A DNA stretch of 64,000 nucleotides from Hysterangium stoloniferum (GCA_015178975.1 WHVD01000071.1:372001-436000); one strand, 5' to 3'. Positions 22,393 through 35,515 are shown, counted from the stretch's first letter. Translations and numbers: made by a program. Notes: a model not told the origin generated them from the letters alone.

Positions 22393-22506
22393 TTACTTTT
22401 AAATTTTGATATAATTGATGTTTTTGTGTTTTGATATGTTTTTTTCGATTTTGTTGAATAGATGTCAAAATAAGGGTTGAAAGATAGTTGAATGAGATTT
22501 TTAATG

Positions 22507-25500
22507 TCATGGAAGATTTGGATATTTTTGATGAAATTCTTCGATAAGGTCGAAAGCATGTTCGAGATCTTGAGAGCCTAACCACGAAGTTTCTTCGTCT
22601 GTTCCTTCATAACCTAACCAAGCAACTAAATATCGTAACGAATCTTTATATCTTTTATCAAATTTTGAATCCAAAATTTCTCGAATTTCATATTTGGGTT
22701 CTTCTTCAACATAAATGGGTGGAGGAGGAGGTTGGTTTCGATTTGGGAAAGTATTGGGATAAAATGGTTCTAACATTGAGATGTGAAAGATGGGATGAAT
22801 TCCTTTGAGATGATTGGGGAGTTTTAATGTATATGAATGAGATCCTGGTCGAGCAATGATTTCGAATGGGCCTAATAATTTGTCTGATAGTTTTTTTGAT
22901 GGTTGGGTCGTTCGAATGAAGTCGGATTGTACGAAGACTTGAGAATGGATCGGAAAGTCGAAAGACTCTTTTCGATGTATGTCAAAATATTTTTGATAAC
23001 GTATTTGCACTTTCTGGATATTTGATTTGAGATGTTTATGTAGAGCTTCGAGATCTGTCGTATAATCGCGAGCTAGATCTTTTTCAGGGTGAATTTCTAA
23101 CAATGGATGATAACCTTTATTAGCAAAAAATGGCCTTTCACCAGTTGTTTTGGAAGGTGCATTGTTGTAAGCGAATTCGGCTAAAGGAAGTAATTCGGCT
23201 CAATTGTCTTGTTGATAATTGGAATATATTCATAAATATTGTTCGAGGGTTTGATTGACTTGTTCGGTTTGTCCATCACCTTCAGGATGATAACCAGAAG
23301 TGAAATGTAATTTCATGTCGAGTGCTGTTCCGAGAGATCGAAAGAAATGCGACATGAATTCGGATCCTCGATCAGAAGTTACATGACTGGGGACTCCATG
23401 TTTTGAAAAGACATGTAATACGAAAAGTCGAGCGAGTTCGGGAGCATTGATCGTAGTATAAGTTGGAATGAATATTGCTTGTTTCGAAAGTCAATCGACG
23501 ATCACAAGTATTGAGTCGTAACCATTCGAGGTCGGTAATTGTTTGATAAAGTCCATCAAAATCGAATGCCATGGTCGAAGAGGGATCGGAAGTTGCTTAA
23601 GTAATCCAACGGGTCGATGTCGTGGAGTTTTCGATTTTGTACATGTTACGCATGATCGAATAAAACTTTGAATATCTTGTCGGAGTCGTGGCCAAAAGAA
23701 ATCTCGATATATTGTTCAATATGTTTTCGTTTGACCGAAATGGCCTGCAGTAATATGATCGTGTCGTGATTGAAGAACTCGAAGTCGGAGAGTTTGATAA
23801 TCAGGAACGCAAATTCTGTTTCGGAAACATAAAAAGTCTTGTTCGTTCTTTTGCCAATCTTCTTCGGTACCGTCGGAAATCTGTTGAATCTTGTTGAGAG
23901 TAAATTGATCTTCTTTTTGAGCTTTGAATATATCTTTCAATAGTTGATCCGTATCCATAATAAGAGTAGCTTTTCTCGCTATTGGAAGATAATATGTTGC
24001 ACGTAAAGAAGCTTGAATTTGCTCATTCGTAAATACCGGTCGAAGATTAGTTGGATTCTTTTTCGAGTAGTCGGGTTCATTCGGATAAACATTATTTCTT
24101 CTGGAAAGAACATCTGTTCTCAAATTTAGTTTTCCTGGTCGAAATCGAATAACCAAATTAAAGGTCGATAAATATTCTGCCCATCAAGCTTGTCATCAAG
24201 ACAAAATTCGAGTTGTCACAAAATATTCGAGATTCTTGTGATCCGTTAAAACTTCAATTGGTTCTTTTGTTCCTTCGAAATAATGTCGCCAAATTTTGAA
24301 AGATTCGAATATTGCCAATAATTCTTTATTGTAAGTGTCGTAGTTAATTTCGGAGGTCAAAAGAGTTCTTGAATGATAAGCAACTGGATGAATCTCGTTA
24401 TTGGAAGTCTGCATAGAAAATATTGAAGCTATAGCATGATCAGAAGCGTCAGTTTCGAGTATAGGTTTATAGTCTGGATTCCAATGAATTAAAATTGGAG
24501 CTGTAGTAAATTCTTTTTTCAAATAGTTAAATGCATGTCGACATTTTTCGTTGAAATGCCATTGAACCTTTTTTCGAGTAAGTCGAGTCAACGGTAAAAC
24601 GATTTCAGAATAACTTGGAATAAATCTTCGATAGAAATTCACGAATCCTAAAAATGATTGAATGTCGTGGACTTTTTGTGGTTCGGGCCAGTCTTGAATA
24701 ACTTTGATTTTTTCTTCGTCCATATATACGCCTTGAGGAGAAATAACATATCCTAGAAACTCGATGCTGGTTTTGTGAAATTTGCATTTTTCGGGTTTTG
24801 GAAATAATCGATTTTGTCGAAGCCGTCAAAGAACTTCTCGTACTTGTCGTAAATATTCTTCGAGATTATCGGAAAATATTAGTATGTCGTCGAGATAGAT
24901 GATTACCCAAATATCAAGTAAATCTGAAAATATTTCATTCATTAATTGTTGAAAGGTTGCCAGAGCGTTGCACAGTCCAAAAGGCATAACCAAATATTCA
25001 AAAGATCCATATTGAGTCCGAAAGGCTGTTTTCCACTCATCTCCTGGAGCAATCCTAACTAAATTATAAGCGCCTCGGAGATCAATTTTCGTAAAATATT
25101 TCGCCCTTCGAAGTCGATCCAAAAGATCAGGAATTAAAGGAAGTAGATATCGATTTTTCTGTGTAATTTTATTTAGTCCTCGATAGTCGACGCAAAGTCG
25201 TAGATTTCCGTCTTTCTTCTTAACGAACAAAATCGGTGCGCCGGCGGGAGATTGCAACGATCAAATAAACTTCTTCAAAAGATTCTCTTGGAGATATTCT
25301 CGTAGCACTTGAAGTTCTGTCTCGGATAACGAATAGATCGGACCCATAGGTGGAATAGTTCCTTCTTCTAATGGGATAGCATGATCATAACTTCGGTGTT
25401 GAGGTAAAGCTTCAGCTTCTTTTTTGTCGAAAAATCCGAGAAGTCGCAATATTCGGTTGGAACGTTCGGTATGTCGAATGAAGTCGAAGTCGTAGTTTTT

Positions 25501-25985
25501 GCACCAGAGGCCTTACAAGTCTTGAAAGATTCATCGCGAATGAAGACTACAAAGGTTTGAGAGTCTTTTGCTTTTGCAGCTCATAAGAAAGTCTTCTGAT
25601 TGACTATGTTGATATTCGGATTAACAGTCTTGGATTTCGATTCTTCACAGATTTTCTCAGATGTTGATGAATGACTCACCGAGGTCGAAACATGCTTCTC
25701 TTCCGATAACGTTTCGATTGACGGTTGAATCGGATTCGGATTTGTCGAAGGTGTTGAAGTAGGTTCGAACGATATACGGCCAGATCGCCAGTCAATCGCA
25801 GGATTGTATTGCTTCAGCCAGTTGAGTCCTAATACCACTTGACAAGACGAGTCGAGATTGGTTAGAAAGAATTGTAATTCCTGAATTTGCCTGGATGGAA
25901 AATAAACTTGTAGCTCGTAATATTACACAGGAATCTTTTTCGGCGTGATCGAGTCTTCTTCGATATTCTTCACACACCTGAAGAG
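22507..25985 (-). pseudogene. pol: pol of element 2: protease remnant, RT, RNase H, integrase, chromodomain
   Basis: The protease keeps only its C-terminal half (SSCQVVLGLNWLKQYNPAID); the DSG-containing half is deleted. RT has [20 protein letters not shown] and an intact YLDD. RNase H has ETDASDHAIASI. Integrase has HHCC residues near 23700 and the core with TSDRGSEFMSHFF and GDGQTEQVNQTLEQYL. A chromodomain (YLVAWLGYEGTDEETSW) closes the protein, stop 22507-22509. From about 25450 down the frame is single but broken by numerous TGA codons at places where Arg (CGA) or Trp is expected (for instance VD-LSKQ and YQQDN-AELL). A one-base change near 25440 separates protease and RT frames. Dead copy. 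Confidence 0.93.
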
Positions 25986-25994
25986 TATCCCTTT

Positions 25995-27247
25995 TCAATT
26001 TTCCGATTTAACATTCGATGCTTGATTCGACTGGTCAGATTGAGTTGTCGAATCTTGGACTTCAACGATTCGTCCTTTTGCAATTTGACGAGTTTTTCTT
26101 TTCAGACAATCCCTCGCCGAATGACCTTTCTCTCCACATAATATACATAACCCTTCCTTAAATCTTCTGTCTCGTTCAGCAGGAAGTAATCGTCCATCGG
26201 GTCCTAAAATTGTCAAAGATGGTTTCGCTTGAGTCGAAGGCCTAAATGTTCTTGAAGTTGAAGTTGTCGGTTTAGAAGTCGAAGGTGTTTGTGATGTCGA
26301 AGGATATGTCGTAGGCGTCGTCGATTGTCTTCTTTCAAATCTTCGCGGAGTCGAACTTGATTCTGTTTCACGTTGTTGTTCATTCTCTCGCATCCAATAG
26401 TAAGAATCAAGTCGCAGGGCTGCCGTTCGCAGGTCAGCAAAACATTCGGGCTGAACTTGAAGCTTCACTATTTCGTCCTTAATTCGATTCGGAAGTCCCT
26501 TATAGAATCGTCGTCGTAAAGCGAATTCATCATATCAAGTTTGAGCAGCGAGACTCGTAAATTGAATTGAATACTTCGCAACGTGATGATGAGCTTTCAT
26601 TCGAAGATTATTGAGTTTTTCTTCGGCTTCTCCTTCTGCATCGATTTCTCCAAACTGAGCATATAATTCATCTAGAAAATCAAGATAATCCACAAGGAAA
26701 GATGGTGGAGGAATTGGGGGATTTAATAGAAAAGGTTGCCACCACTCTTGAGCCATTTTCCGGAAATACGAAGTTACCATTGTAATTTTCGATTGATCGG
26801 ATTCCAACGATTTTGGTCGAGATCGAAAGACCATTTCGCATTGAGCGATAAAATTCTTCAACATCGAAGGTTCTTCTCCAGTAAACTCTTTGGGCTTATT
26901 CACTGTGATTTCGTGCTCCTTCGAAGTTATCTGGTCCTTCAATACTTTTCCGAGTGCATCTCCGAAATGTCAAAACATTGTTTCATCCTCAGACGTAACA
27001 GGTTCAGGTCATGGAGATTCAGGCAAAGTGTTAAAGGGAATTCAGATTCTTGAATTGGCAAGATCAGTTCTTCTCGAACTTCTTCGGGTTCTCGGATTGA
27101 AGACATCGCAGTTCTTCTAGTTTTGGTTAAAGGAGAAACTGGAATTCACGATGGCCGAATAACTCTTGGTGAAGGAGTGGGAGCCATGGATTGAAGTGCT
27201 GTGGAACTTGATGCTTTGGTAGTCTCGGATCGCGTCCTGGGCTTCAT
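25995..27247 (-). pseudogene. gag: gag of element 2
   Basis: Capsid-type core (KPKEFTGEEPSMLKNFIAQC, EWWQPFLL, LNNLRMKAHHHVAKYSIQF), a Ser/Thr-rich linker and an intact CCHC knuckle (CILCGEKGHSARDC), ending SNQASNVKSEN. One TGA interrupts it near 26535. A frame change near 26945 separates it from the likely start ATG at 27245-27247 (MKPRTRSETTKASSSTALQS). Confidence 0.88.
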
Positions 27248-27258
27248 CAACAGTTGAT

Positions 27259-27269
27259 AGTCGAAATAT
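27259..27269 (-). other. Self-priming primer-binding site of element 2
   Basis: On the minus strand ATATTTCGACT starts 2 nt after the 5' LTR and is the exact complement of AGTCGAAATAT (27461-27471, minus strand). The latter lies about 30 nt downstream of a TATA-like CATAAAAG (27497-27504). Spacing and 11-nt length equal those of element 1. Confidence 0.8.
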
Positions 27270-27271
27270 AC

Positions 27272-27700
27272 TGTCACGAATCGATTATTCTTCGATAAAG
27301 TTGAATAATATTCTATTAACCGAACTCAAAAGTCTCATTTGACAAAGTATATATTCGCCCTGTCGATGGAGTAAGAGGCTATTACCAGTTGCGAGAACTC
27401 ACGGAAGTATTTGTCGAAGAAGTTACGACAAAGTAGATTACTAATATCACTAATATACAGATATTTCGACTGACTTCCCTTGCTCCTTTCGTAGCCCTTT
27501 TATGCTTTTCGTGGTATCATTATGACTATGTTATGAACTAATTATGAAATCATATATGACGTCTAAATGAGACATGTCGAAAGAGATTCGATGGTGTCGA
27601 TTAATGTTCGGTTTGTCGAGTTGAATTCAATAGGTCGAAGAGTTGTCGAAAGTTACCTTTGAATGTTTGTGACAATATGTAACATGTGATGGTTGTGACA
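27272..27700 (-). repeat. 5' LTR of element 2
   Basis: 429 bp, partner of the left LTR; followed on the right by the duplicated GAGAG. Confidence 0.94.
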
Positions 27701-28719
27701 GAGAGTGGAGATGGATGAGACAAGTCGGGAGGGAGGGAGAAAAAGAGAGATGGGATGGGGGCTGGTGTGGTAGGGCATGTCGACCACCGCGTCCTCGATC
27801 ATGGACATGGTGGTCGTTTAAAGTGGTACAAATCAAGTCGAGGGAACAATCGATGTCCTTTACAGAGAAGTCATGGTCCTCTGTTTGACACTGCGTACTA
27901 CATGGAGAATGAAGATGTCTCGGGTGGTGGTTGGTTGTGGGTGGGCTTGAACCATTACATAAGCAATGGTTATGATCTGAACCGCTGGACTGAGGGAGGG
28001 GCGGGTGACGATGAAATCCATACTAGATTAATTTTTTGCATAGAATAGAATATATATATATATATATTGTTATAATTAGAAATCTTTTGAAGCCTCCAAT
28101 TCATTGAAAAACTATTTGGATGTGTGCTGTGTAAATCTCACTAAGTGCTCACTTACCCCCTATCTTCCCTGCTCTTACCACTGTAAATCTAGCCAAGCTG
28201 AAAACATGTAGCTATATAAAAATTGAGGAAATATGCCGTGGTCTCCTGGAAGTGACTCGTGTAATTTATATTGGTAATTTTGTGTGTGGGCAGCCTATAC
28301 ATCTCATAAATGCTATAACAAAACTCATCGCCCCCCTGGTTTATAAGGCAAAAAAAATGCAGCAGATATCCCCTCGTAAATGGTCTGCAGTAAAATAAAT
28401 GATAGAATTCATAAATTCATGGAAGACAGACAAATAATCGTGAGAGTCTTCCTACAACAAAGTTACAAAGTACCCTATGTACCTCACTTGAAAAAAAAAA
28501 TTTTTTTTTTCTTGGTGGTTGCGGAATCGAATAATATTAATATATATATACATATTTAAATATAAATCGCCCTGCAACTTTCTTTATTGGTGGTGCTAAC
28601 CTTCCCCCATATGATGGCAGGATCGCAGAGCCTGGTCCCAAGGCGTCGCTACCGTGTGGTGGTTGTGCCGGCGCAATACCACAATTTACATGCCGCTTAA
28701 GGCGTAAATCTGGTCAGGT
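27701..28719. other. Low-complexity flank; no clear gene
   Basis: 27701-27800 continues the GA-rich minisatellite. 27755-28048 has an open frame without motifs. (AT)n at about 28053-28074 and an A/T-run palindrome at about 28490-28515 are simple repeats. Confidence 0.4.
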
Positions 28720-29860
28720 ACAGTGACTTACCGCTAGCCTATTACCGGTAGACTGAGTGGAATATTTATCCCCAAGGTCATGCTCTCGATGCATGGATCT
28801 GATTATTTGATACTACGATAACAAGGTAGGTCAATAATTGTGACCCACCCATACTTTGAACTATTGTAGGCGGAGTCCTTCCAATATGAACAGAGCCCTC
28901 ATGCCCAGATGCGCTTACACGCGCCCTTTGTCTGTCATCTCATTTTCCCCTTCATTGCTGCCCACTCCACTTTGAGCTTCACGAAGGTCACCGTAATGGT
29001 CCCACTCCTATCCCACATGATGCATGATGGCCATTTATGGCAAGTCTCAGCGTGGACCCCCAATCAATCCTTGATTTTCTCATTTTTCACGATTGTTAAT
29101 CAAGGAAATAATGACGTCTGTAGGTTCATACGAACTTCTTAGCTGATCAATGGCTACTGTCATCACCAAATGGGTACACTATACAGTGCTTGCAAAGGTA
29201 ACGCATGATAATGTAATGAATCAGGGGTTAATCATCAGTGAAGCAGCATAGCAATAAAAATATTTCATCAGATGACCGTTGGGATCACTCTCAACTCCAA
29301 TGAAACTTAAGTATCCTGGGGGAAGACCGAAAATGGCAGCAACTCCCTTGAAGACAGTGGGAATGGTCACACCTCGTCTCGGATTGGTTTAAACATTCCT
29401 GACCACATCAGGAAAGTGGCAAGATCAGTAAGTATGCCGTCTATATTGTCTGGAGCCATCTAGGAGAGCTAGCTCGGCTAGACACACTACTTTCGCGAGA
29501 TCCCTAGTTACTAGTCGGTATAAAACTTAATATAGATCAAGGAAGTGTAGGGAGGCTAGGGAGTCTACATAATAGGTGTAGAAATTCACAAATCCCTGAT
29601 GCATCTCATCTCTGTTAGGCTCAAAAATTGTCCAGGAATAATTGTTGCCTCTGAGATGTACATATGTAATCCTACAATATATATAGCTATTAGTCAAAAA
29701 CCAAGAATCTCAAAAGCATTCTGAGGTATCATCAATGCTGTTTTTGTAATGGACTCAGCACTGAAGAAGTGCTCTCAAATTGCCTCAAACTTTGCAGAGT
29801 ATGTCATTGTTACGTGATTTGAGATCGTGTCGAGTAATGGAGCAAGATGTTCACCAGGTC
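28720..29860 (-). pseudogene. Repeated gene-like unit X, copy 2
   Basis: Direct-orientation duplicate of 17530-18556. Minus-strand blocks DLATFLMWSGMFKPIRDE, TIPTVFKGVAAIFGLPPGYL and GVESDPNGHLMKYFYCYAAS are clear. The two coding blocks are one frame apart at about 29365, at the same place as in copy 1, so an intron or shared lesion lies there. Unknown family. Confidence 0.42.
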
Positions 29861-30369
29861 AAACACCCTCTTTCCAACCCTGATATGAAGTTCGAAGAAG
29901 ATGCTACTGCGACACAAGTGAGATCATCTACTTCGAAGTGCACACATGACAGCTAGGAGTATTTTGGTGAATTGTCACAGCATGATATAGCAGCTGTCGA
30001 GTTCTTGAGGTTATATTTCAACGTAATATAGCTTCTCTGTACATTCTCAGCAGGAGGAATTTCCAGCTAGAATGCTGGGACTGTGCTTGCAGAGGATATA
30101 CTGCATACCATTCCCTTCATGTTTAAATGTGCCCATTGACCCTCATTTAATATTCCAGCCCCCAGGATACTTTCACAGCATCATCCTAATTTATCACACC
30201 AATTTTGTAGTCTCCGTGACATTCCCATATACCCATGGCAGATAATGGTACGTCTGTGCAATGACTCTCTAGAGTTCATAAATGCTATAATTATACAGTC
30301 AATCAGGCTGTCATTTGAGTAATCATGTTGAAATGGATAATAATAATACGTATAAATACAGAGATGCCA
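29861..30369. other. No recognised gene
   Basis: No motif-bearing frame; unique sequence between X copy 2 and the W duplication. Confidence 0.35.
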
Positions 30370-32650
30370 TCTTCACCAGTCCTCATCGGCTGCTCTTGAC
30401 CTCATCCACACTATCAATATTGTTTCCACAAGACATTGAGTTTAAAGAAGTATTTATCGCGTAAATGAGGACTGGATTCCTCATGTACCCTTTCCATATC
30501 AAGCAACTTACATCTTCTGGGAGACCTGAGCAAAGAAACGAAGATCACTAGAGTTGGCAAGTCGGTTGGAATATCCAAGAGGATTTCCGAGTGGACTTTC
30601 TCGATGTGGCTGAGGGTCGAACTTGAATATCCTTGGTGATGCAAAGTGGTCAGGGTCGTATTAGTAAACTGCACATTTAATTCTTCATGCTTGGGTACAC
30701 ATAGTAAAACGGTTAAGTCATATTCTTGTCTGTCTTGTAGACTCAAAATGAACGAATTCGAAATGTCAATTGGTGGAATTATCTCCTGTCAACTGACATG
30801 GGAAGAGTAGGGGAAATGTTTGGATAGCGAGTAAAATAAATTTTCCTCGCAGGTCGTGTGAGGTGAACAACTGAAATATTGAGACACAATATAAACTAGA
30901 TTTCCCGTGGAATGGCTCCTCCATGGGGCCGGTCGTCGTCGCTATTTTTTAGGTCTTATTTGATTGGAACCACGAGCTACCTTTCTCTCATCCAATATGA
31001 AAGGTGATGACTGATGAGAAGTGCAGGTATTTTGATCATCGTGTTGTCCAATGGCTTGCCCCAGGTTCCTGTTCTCGCAAGGAAAAAACACATGAATAAA
31101 GGTGGAACGGCCTCCTTTGACAACACATCTTAGTGGTATGCGAGTAAAATTTTTATTGCTAGTAAATCTGATATGACTCCAGCTGCAGTCAGTGCTCGCA
31201 ATATATTCAACACCAGTCTAGAGAACCTCACAGCGATCATTACAAGTGACTATATTGGCCTTTAAATCGAGAATTATGTAGTTTCATTCAACTCTCAAAT
31301 CCACATTCTGTTTAAAATTTTTGTCTTTTATAAATTGGATGACAGTCTAGATACTTCTGGTGTCCACAAGTGTGTTCAACGGATGTAGGGCATAAACACG
31401 AGGAATCTGCTCAGCTTGCGGCAAGGGTGAAAAGTGAATGTATGCGCTCTTATACGTCGTGACTCATGGAAGCTTTTCTTTTCAAGTATTAAATGAAGGA
31501 CAATTAGCTTAATGAATTCACCCAACAGTGCCTCACAGTGTGAAGGACGTCAGTTCTAAGATGATGGATCCTGTCAATTCAACACTGTAGTGAATGGGAC
31601 ATGAGCATGAACGAGACATGCATCTACATGGAGACGGGGGAGGCTTTTTCAGACCTTATATAATATCTTATTTAAATGATATGTTGTTGATTCGGAGGTT
31701 AGATGACTAGTCACCTCAAATGTATTTAACACATGTATGGGGACAACAGCAGAACTCTCAGCGATGATATAAAGTGACTATATGCGTTCTTACATTGGCT
31801 CAAATCATACATCTTTATAAGATCTGCAACCCTAGCTGCAAGGGGGGTTGAATAAAAGGCGACACAATTGGGGTCCTCTTGATTTGGTTGAGATGTGTCG
31901 CATTATCGAAGAGAAATGAGTAGGAAGTGCATCCAATCGATGGTTCAGTACCTAATTAGACCCTACCGCCCCACGAGTGGAAGGTGTCGCGACGACACAA
32001 AGGAAGGAACGCACGGCGAAATCCAAACACTGAATGTGGGCACGGATGTATTCTTCATTGGTAGAGCCGCGCATTATGTCACAATGTGGAAGGAGTAAAA
32101 TGAGAATGGCGATGGGATCAAGGCTGCGCATCGTGGTACACGCGGATTCGGGGTCCGAAGATCCACCTATCAGCTTCAGAGTCAACGCGATTATGTGCTC
32201 CCCACACCAGAGGAGATACCAATTTGGAATCATGTGCGTCAGAATCAGGCTGTAGGAAAGTGTCGTAGGCGGATGTAAGACGGTGCTGGAAAGTCAAATA
32301 TTGTGAACGTACCGCACGATGGGCCCAATGAACGAAGAAACCATATTCAGCTGGTTGATGTGATCGGAGAGAAGCGTGCTGTCGTTGAAGAATGTGTTCA
32401 AGTAGTTAATACTCTGACACAGGGAATTTGATGTCCACCAATCAATATGACGTGACAATGACGCTATATCCATATTTGTGTGATCCAATAAAACCTTCAC
32501 TACAGCTCCGGCAATATCTCGAAACCATGCATCTTGGTGGATGCAACACACGGGAAGCCGTATAGGAATGTCATAATGGAGAGATAGTTGCCGGTGACTC
32601 TGTCTGTTATGGTTTTGGTGGGCTGGCTGGATGAAATGATGTCATGTCGC
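30370..32650 (-). repeat. Tandem duplication, unit 1 (gene-like unit W)
   Basis: About 2.4 kb, directly repeated at 32740-35045. On the minus strand it holds EYDLTVLLCVPKHEELNVQF, SSTLSHIEKVHSEILLDIPT and SLLRSPRRCKLL (30414-30746). Near its right end it reads SDHINQLNMVSSFIGPIVRY (32294-32551) and a tail (MIPNWYLLWCGEHIIALTLK, 32100-32233). Unrecognised family with several frame breaks in this copy. Confidence 0.55.
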
Positions 32651-32739
32651 GACGCACGGTTGTAACCAGAATTCAATGTAACCTCTTTGAGTAATCATCT
32701 TGACATGCTTAATAATATGCATGAATCCAGCGATGACAT

Positions 32740-35045
32740 ATTCACCGGTCCTCATCGGCTGCTCTTGACCTCATCCATACTATCAATATTGTTTCCACAA
32801 GACATTGGATTTAAATAATTATTTATCGCGCAAATGAGGACTGGATTCCTCGTGTACCCTTGCCATATCAAGCGACTTACATCTTCTGGGAGACCTGAGC
32901 AAAGAAACGAAGATCACTAGATTGGCAAGTCTGTTGGAAAATCCAAGAGGATTTCCGAGCGGACTTTCTCGATGTGGCGGAGGGTCGAACTTGAATATCC
33001 TTGGTGATGCGAAGTGGTCAGGGTCGTATTAGTAAACCGCGCATTTAATTCTTCATGCTTGGGTACACATAGTAAAACGATTAAGTCGTATTATTGTCTG
33101 TCTTGTTCAGACTCGAAATGAAATAATCCGAAATGACAATTGGTGGAATGATCTCCAGTCAACTTAAATGGGAGGAGTAGAGGAAATGTCTGGATAGCGA
33201 GTAAAATAAATTGTCCTCGCGTGTCGTGTGAGGGGAACGACTGAAATATTGAGACACAATATAAATGAGATTTCCCGTGGATTGGCTCCTCCATGGGGCG
33301 GGTCGTCGTGGCTATTGTTCAGGTCTTATTTGATGGGAACCATGGGCTACCTTTCTCTCATCCAATGTGAAAGGTCATGACTGATGAGAAGTGCTGGTAT
33401 TTTGATCATCGTGTTGTCCAATGGCTTGGCCCGGGTTCCTGTTCTCACAAGGAAACAACACAAGAATAAAGGTGGCACGGCCTCCTTTAACAACCCGTCC
33501 TAGTGGTATGCGATTGAAATCTTTATCACTAGTAAATCTGATATGACTGCAGCTACGGTCAGTGCTCGCAATATATTCAACACTAGTCTAGAGAACCTCG
33601 CAGCGATCATTACATCTACGCCTTTAAATCGAGTCAAATTATGTAGCTTCATTCAACACTCAAATCCATGGTCTGTTTTAAATGTTTCTCTTTTATAAAT
33701 AGGATGACAGTCTAGACACTGGTGGTGTCCGCAAGTGTATTCAACGGATGTATGGCATAAATGCGAGGAACCTGCTAAGCTCGCAGCGAGGGTGAAAAGT
33801 GACTGTATGCGCTCTTATATGTCGCGACCCATGGCAGCTTTCCTTTCAAGTATTCAATGAAGTAGAATTAGCTGAAGGAATTCACCCAACAGTTGCACAG
33901 TGTGAAGGACGTCGGTTCTAAGATCATGGATCCTGTCGATTAAACACTGGCGTGAAGGGAACATGAGCGTGAACGAGACATGCATCGAAATGGAGACCGG
34001 GGAGGCTGAGACCTTCTATAATATCTTATTTAAATCACATGTCGTTCATTCGGAGGTTAGTCCAAGCATGACTAGTCCGCTCAAATGTATTTAACACATG
34101 GATGGGGACAACAACAGAACTCCCAGAGATGATCCAAAGTGACTATATGCGTTCTTACATCGGCTCAAATCATATATCTTTATTACATCTGCAACCCCGG
34201 CTGCAAAGTAGGTTGGATACAGGGCGACACAATTAGGCTCCTCCTGGGTTGGTTGAGATGTGTCGCATGATCGAAGAGAAATGAGTAGGAAGTGCATCGA
34301 ATCGATGGTGCAGTACCTTCGTCAGAGCAGCTGTGCTTTCCCAACACTCATATCGGGGTCTAGTTAGAACCCACGGACACACGAGTGGAAGGTGTCGCGA
34401 CGACACAAAGGAAGGAACGCACGGTGGAATCCAATGATCAAGGGGGTCACTGATGTATTCGTGATTGGTCCAGCCGCGCATTATGCCGCAATGTGAAAGG
34501 AGTAAAATGAGAATGGCGATGGGATCGAGGCTGCGCACCGTGGTACACGCGGATTCGGGGTCCGAAGATCCACCTATCAGCTTCAGAGTCAACGCGATTA
34601 TGTGCTCCCCACACCAGAGGAGATACCAATTTGGAATCATGTGCGTCAGAATCAGGCTGTAGGAAAGTGTCGTAGTCGAATGTAAGACGGTGCTGGAAAG
34701 TCAAATATTGTGAACGTACCGCACGATGGACCCAATGAACGATGAAACCACATTCAACTGGTTTATGTGATCGGAGAGAAGTATGCTGTCGTCGAAGAAA
34801 GTTTTCAAGCAGTAAATACTCCAATACAGGGAATTTGATGTCCTCCAATCAATATGACGTGTCAATGACGCTATATGCGTGTTTATGTCGTCCAGTATAA
34901 CCCTCAATACAGGTCCAGCAATATCTCGAAACCATGCATCTTGGTGGATGCAACACACGAGAAGCCGCATAGGATGGTCATAATGGAGAGATAGTTGCCG
35001 GTGACTCTGTCTGTTATGGTTTTGGTGGGCTGGATGGATGAAATG
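32740..35045 (-). repeat. Tandem duplication, unit 2 (gene-like unit W)
   Basis: Second copy of 30370-32650 in the same orientation, offset 2369-2407 bp. The same blocks appear: VLLCVPKHEELNARF near 33050, SDHINQLNVVSSFIGSIVRY at 34701-34850 and the tail at 34233-34640. More frames stay open here than in unit 1. Confidence 0.6.
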
Positions 35046-35432
35046 ATATCATGTCGCGACGCACGGTTGTAACCAGAATTCAATGTAACCTCTGATCGCT
35101 GTGAGCTCCTCTACAGATAGTTGGCGCACGTGGCAGACCGCCTTCACGATATACTCAAGGGACAAAAGGGGTGAGTCATGAAATACTTTTAGATAACCGC
35201 AAATGTGTATAATAAAGGTCGATGCAACCTCATCAAAATTAGTGTGCAGCGGCGACTTGACTAAAATGTTGTAAAGTGATGACGTCATCGCAGTTGACAC
35301 GTCTCTCTCTAACCAATGAACGCCGGGACACATTCCGAAGGCCGAAGCCAAAGATGTCATAACCTGGGTAGTGGTACATTTCTTCCTCCGCTGTGTACGC
35401 CGTGGAGGGATTGCGAAGTTCCGCAAAACCAT
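35046..35432 (-). CDS. Open W-associated exon, unknown protein
   Basis: A 127-codon frame reads TTTQVMTSLASAFGMCPGVH, SSLYNILVKSPLHTNFDEVA, STFIIHICGYLKVF and CHVRQLSVEELTAIRGYI. A related but broken version is on the plus strand at 62240-62600, followed by the same W block order. The frame ends at QPCVAT, shared by both. It is probably the upstream exon of W. No family recognised; start and splice sites not assigned. Confidence 0.45.
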
Positions 35433-35515
35433 TATCGCTCGTTTGCGAATTTGAGCCGGGTATGTGGGTCTACGGCCTCTGACATGAGTATTTCGAGCAT
35501 GACGCTTTGTTATCC

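Larger units (their letters stand above)
20276..27700 (-). mobile_element. Ty3/gypsy chromovirus 'element 2', inactive
   Basis: Both LTRs start TGTCACGAATCG and end GGTTGTGACA as read on the plus strand. The 5-bp duplication GAGAG is present at 20271-20275 and 27701-27705. Gag, pol and a C-terminal chromodomain lie on the minus strand, so the 5' LTR is on the right. The left LTR contains a nested solo LTR. A plus-strand, spliced accessory gene lies between pol and the left (3') LTR, as in element 1. Codon choice and general AT level differ from element 1, so this is a different family with the same layout. Confidence 0.94.

Noticed and set aside
28490..28515. A-run/T-run palindrome as a terminator
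   Set aside because: A fungal genome gives no reason to expect an intrinsic terminator, and it is a simple A/T repeat in a gene-free stretch.
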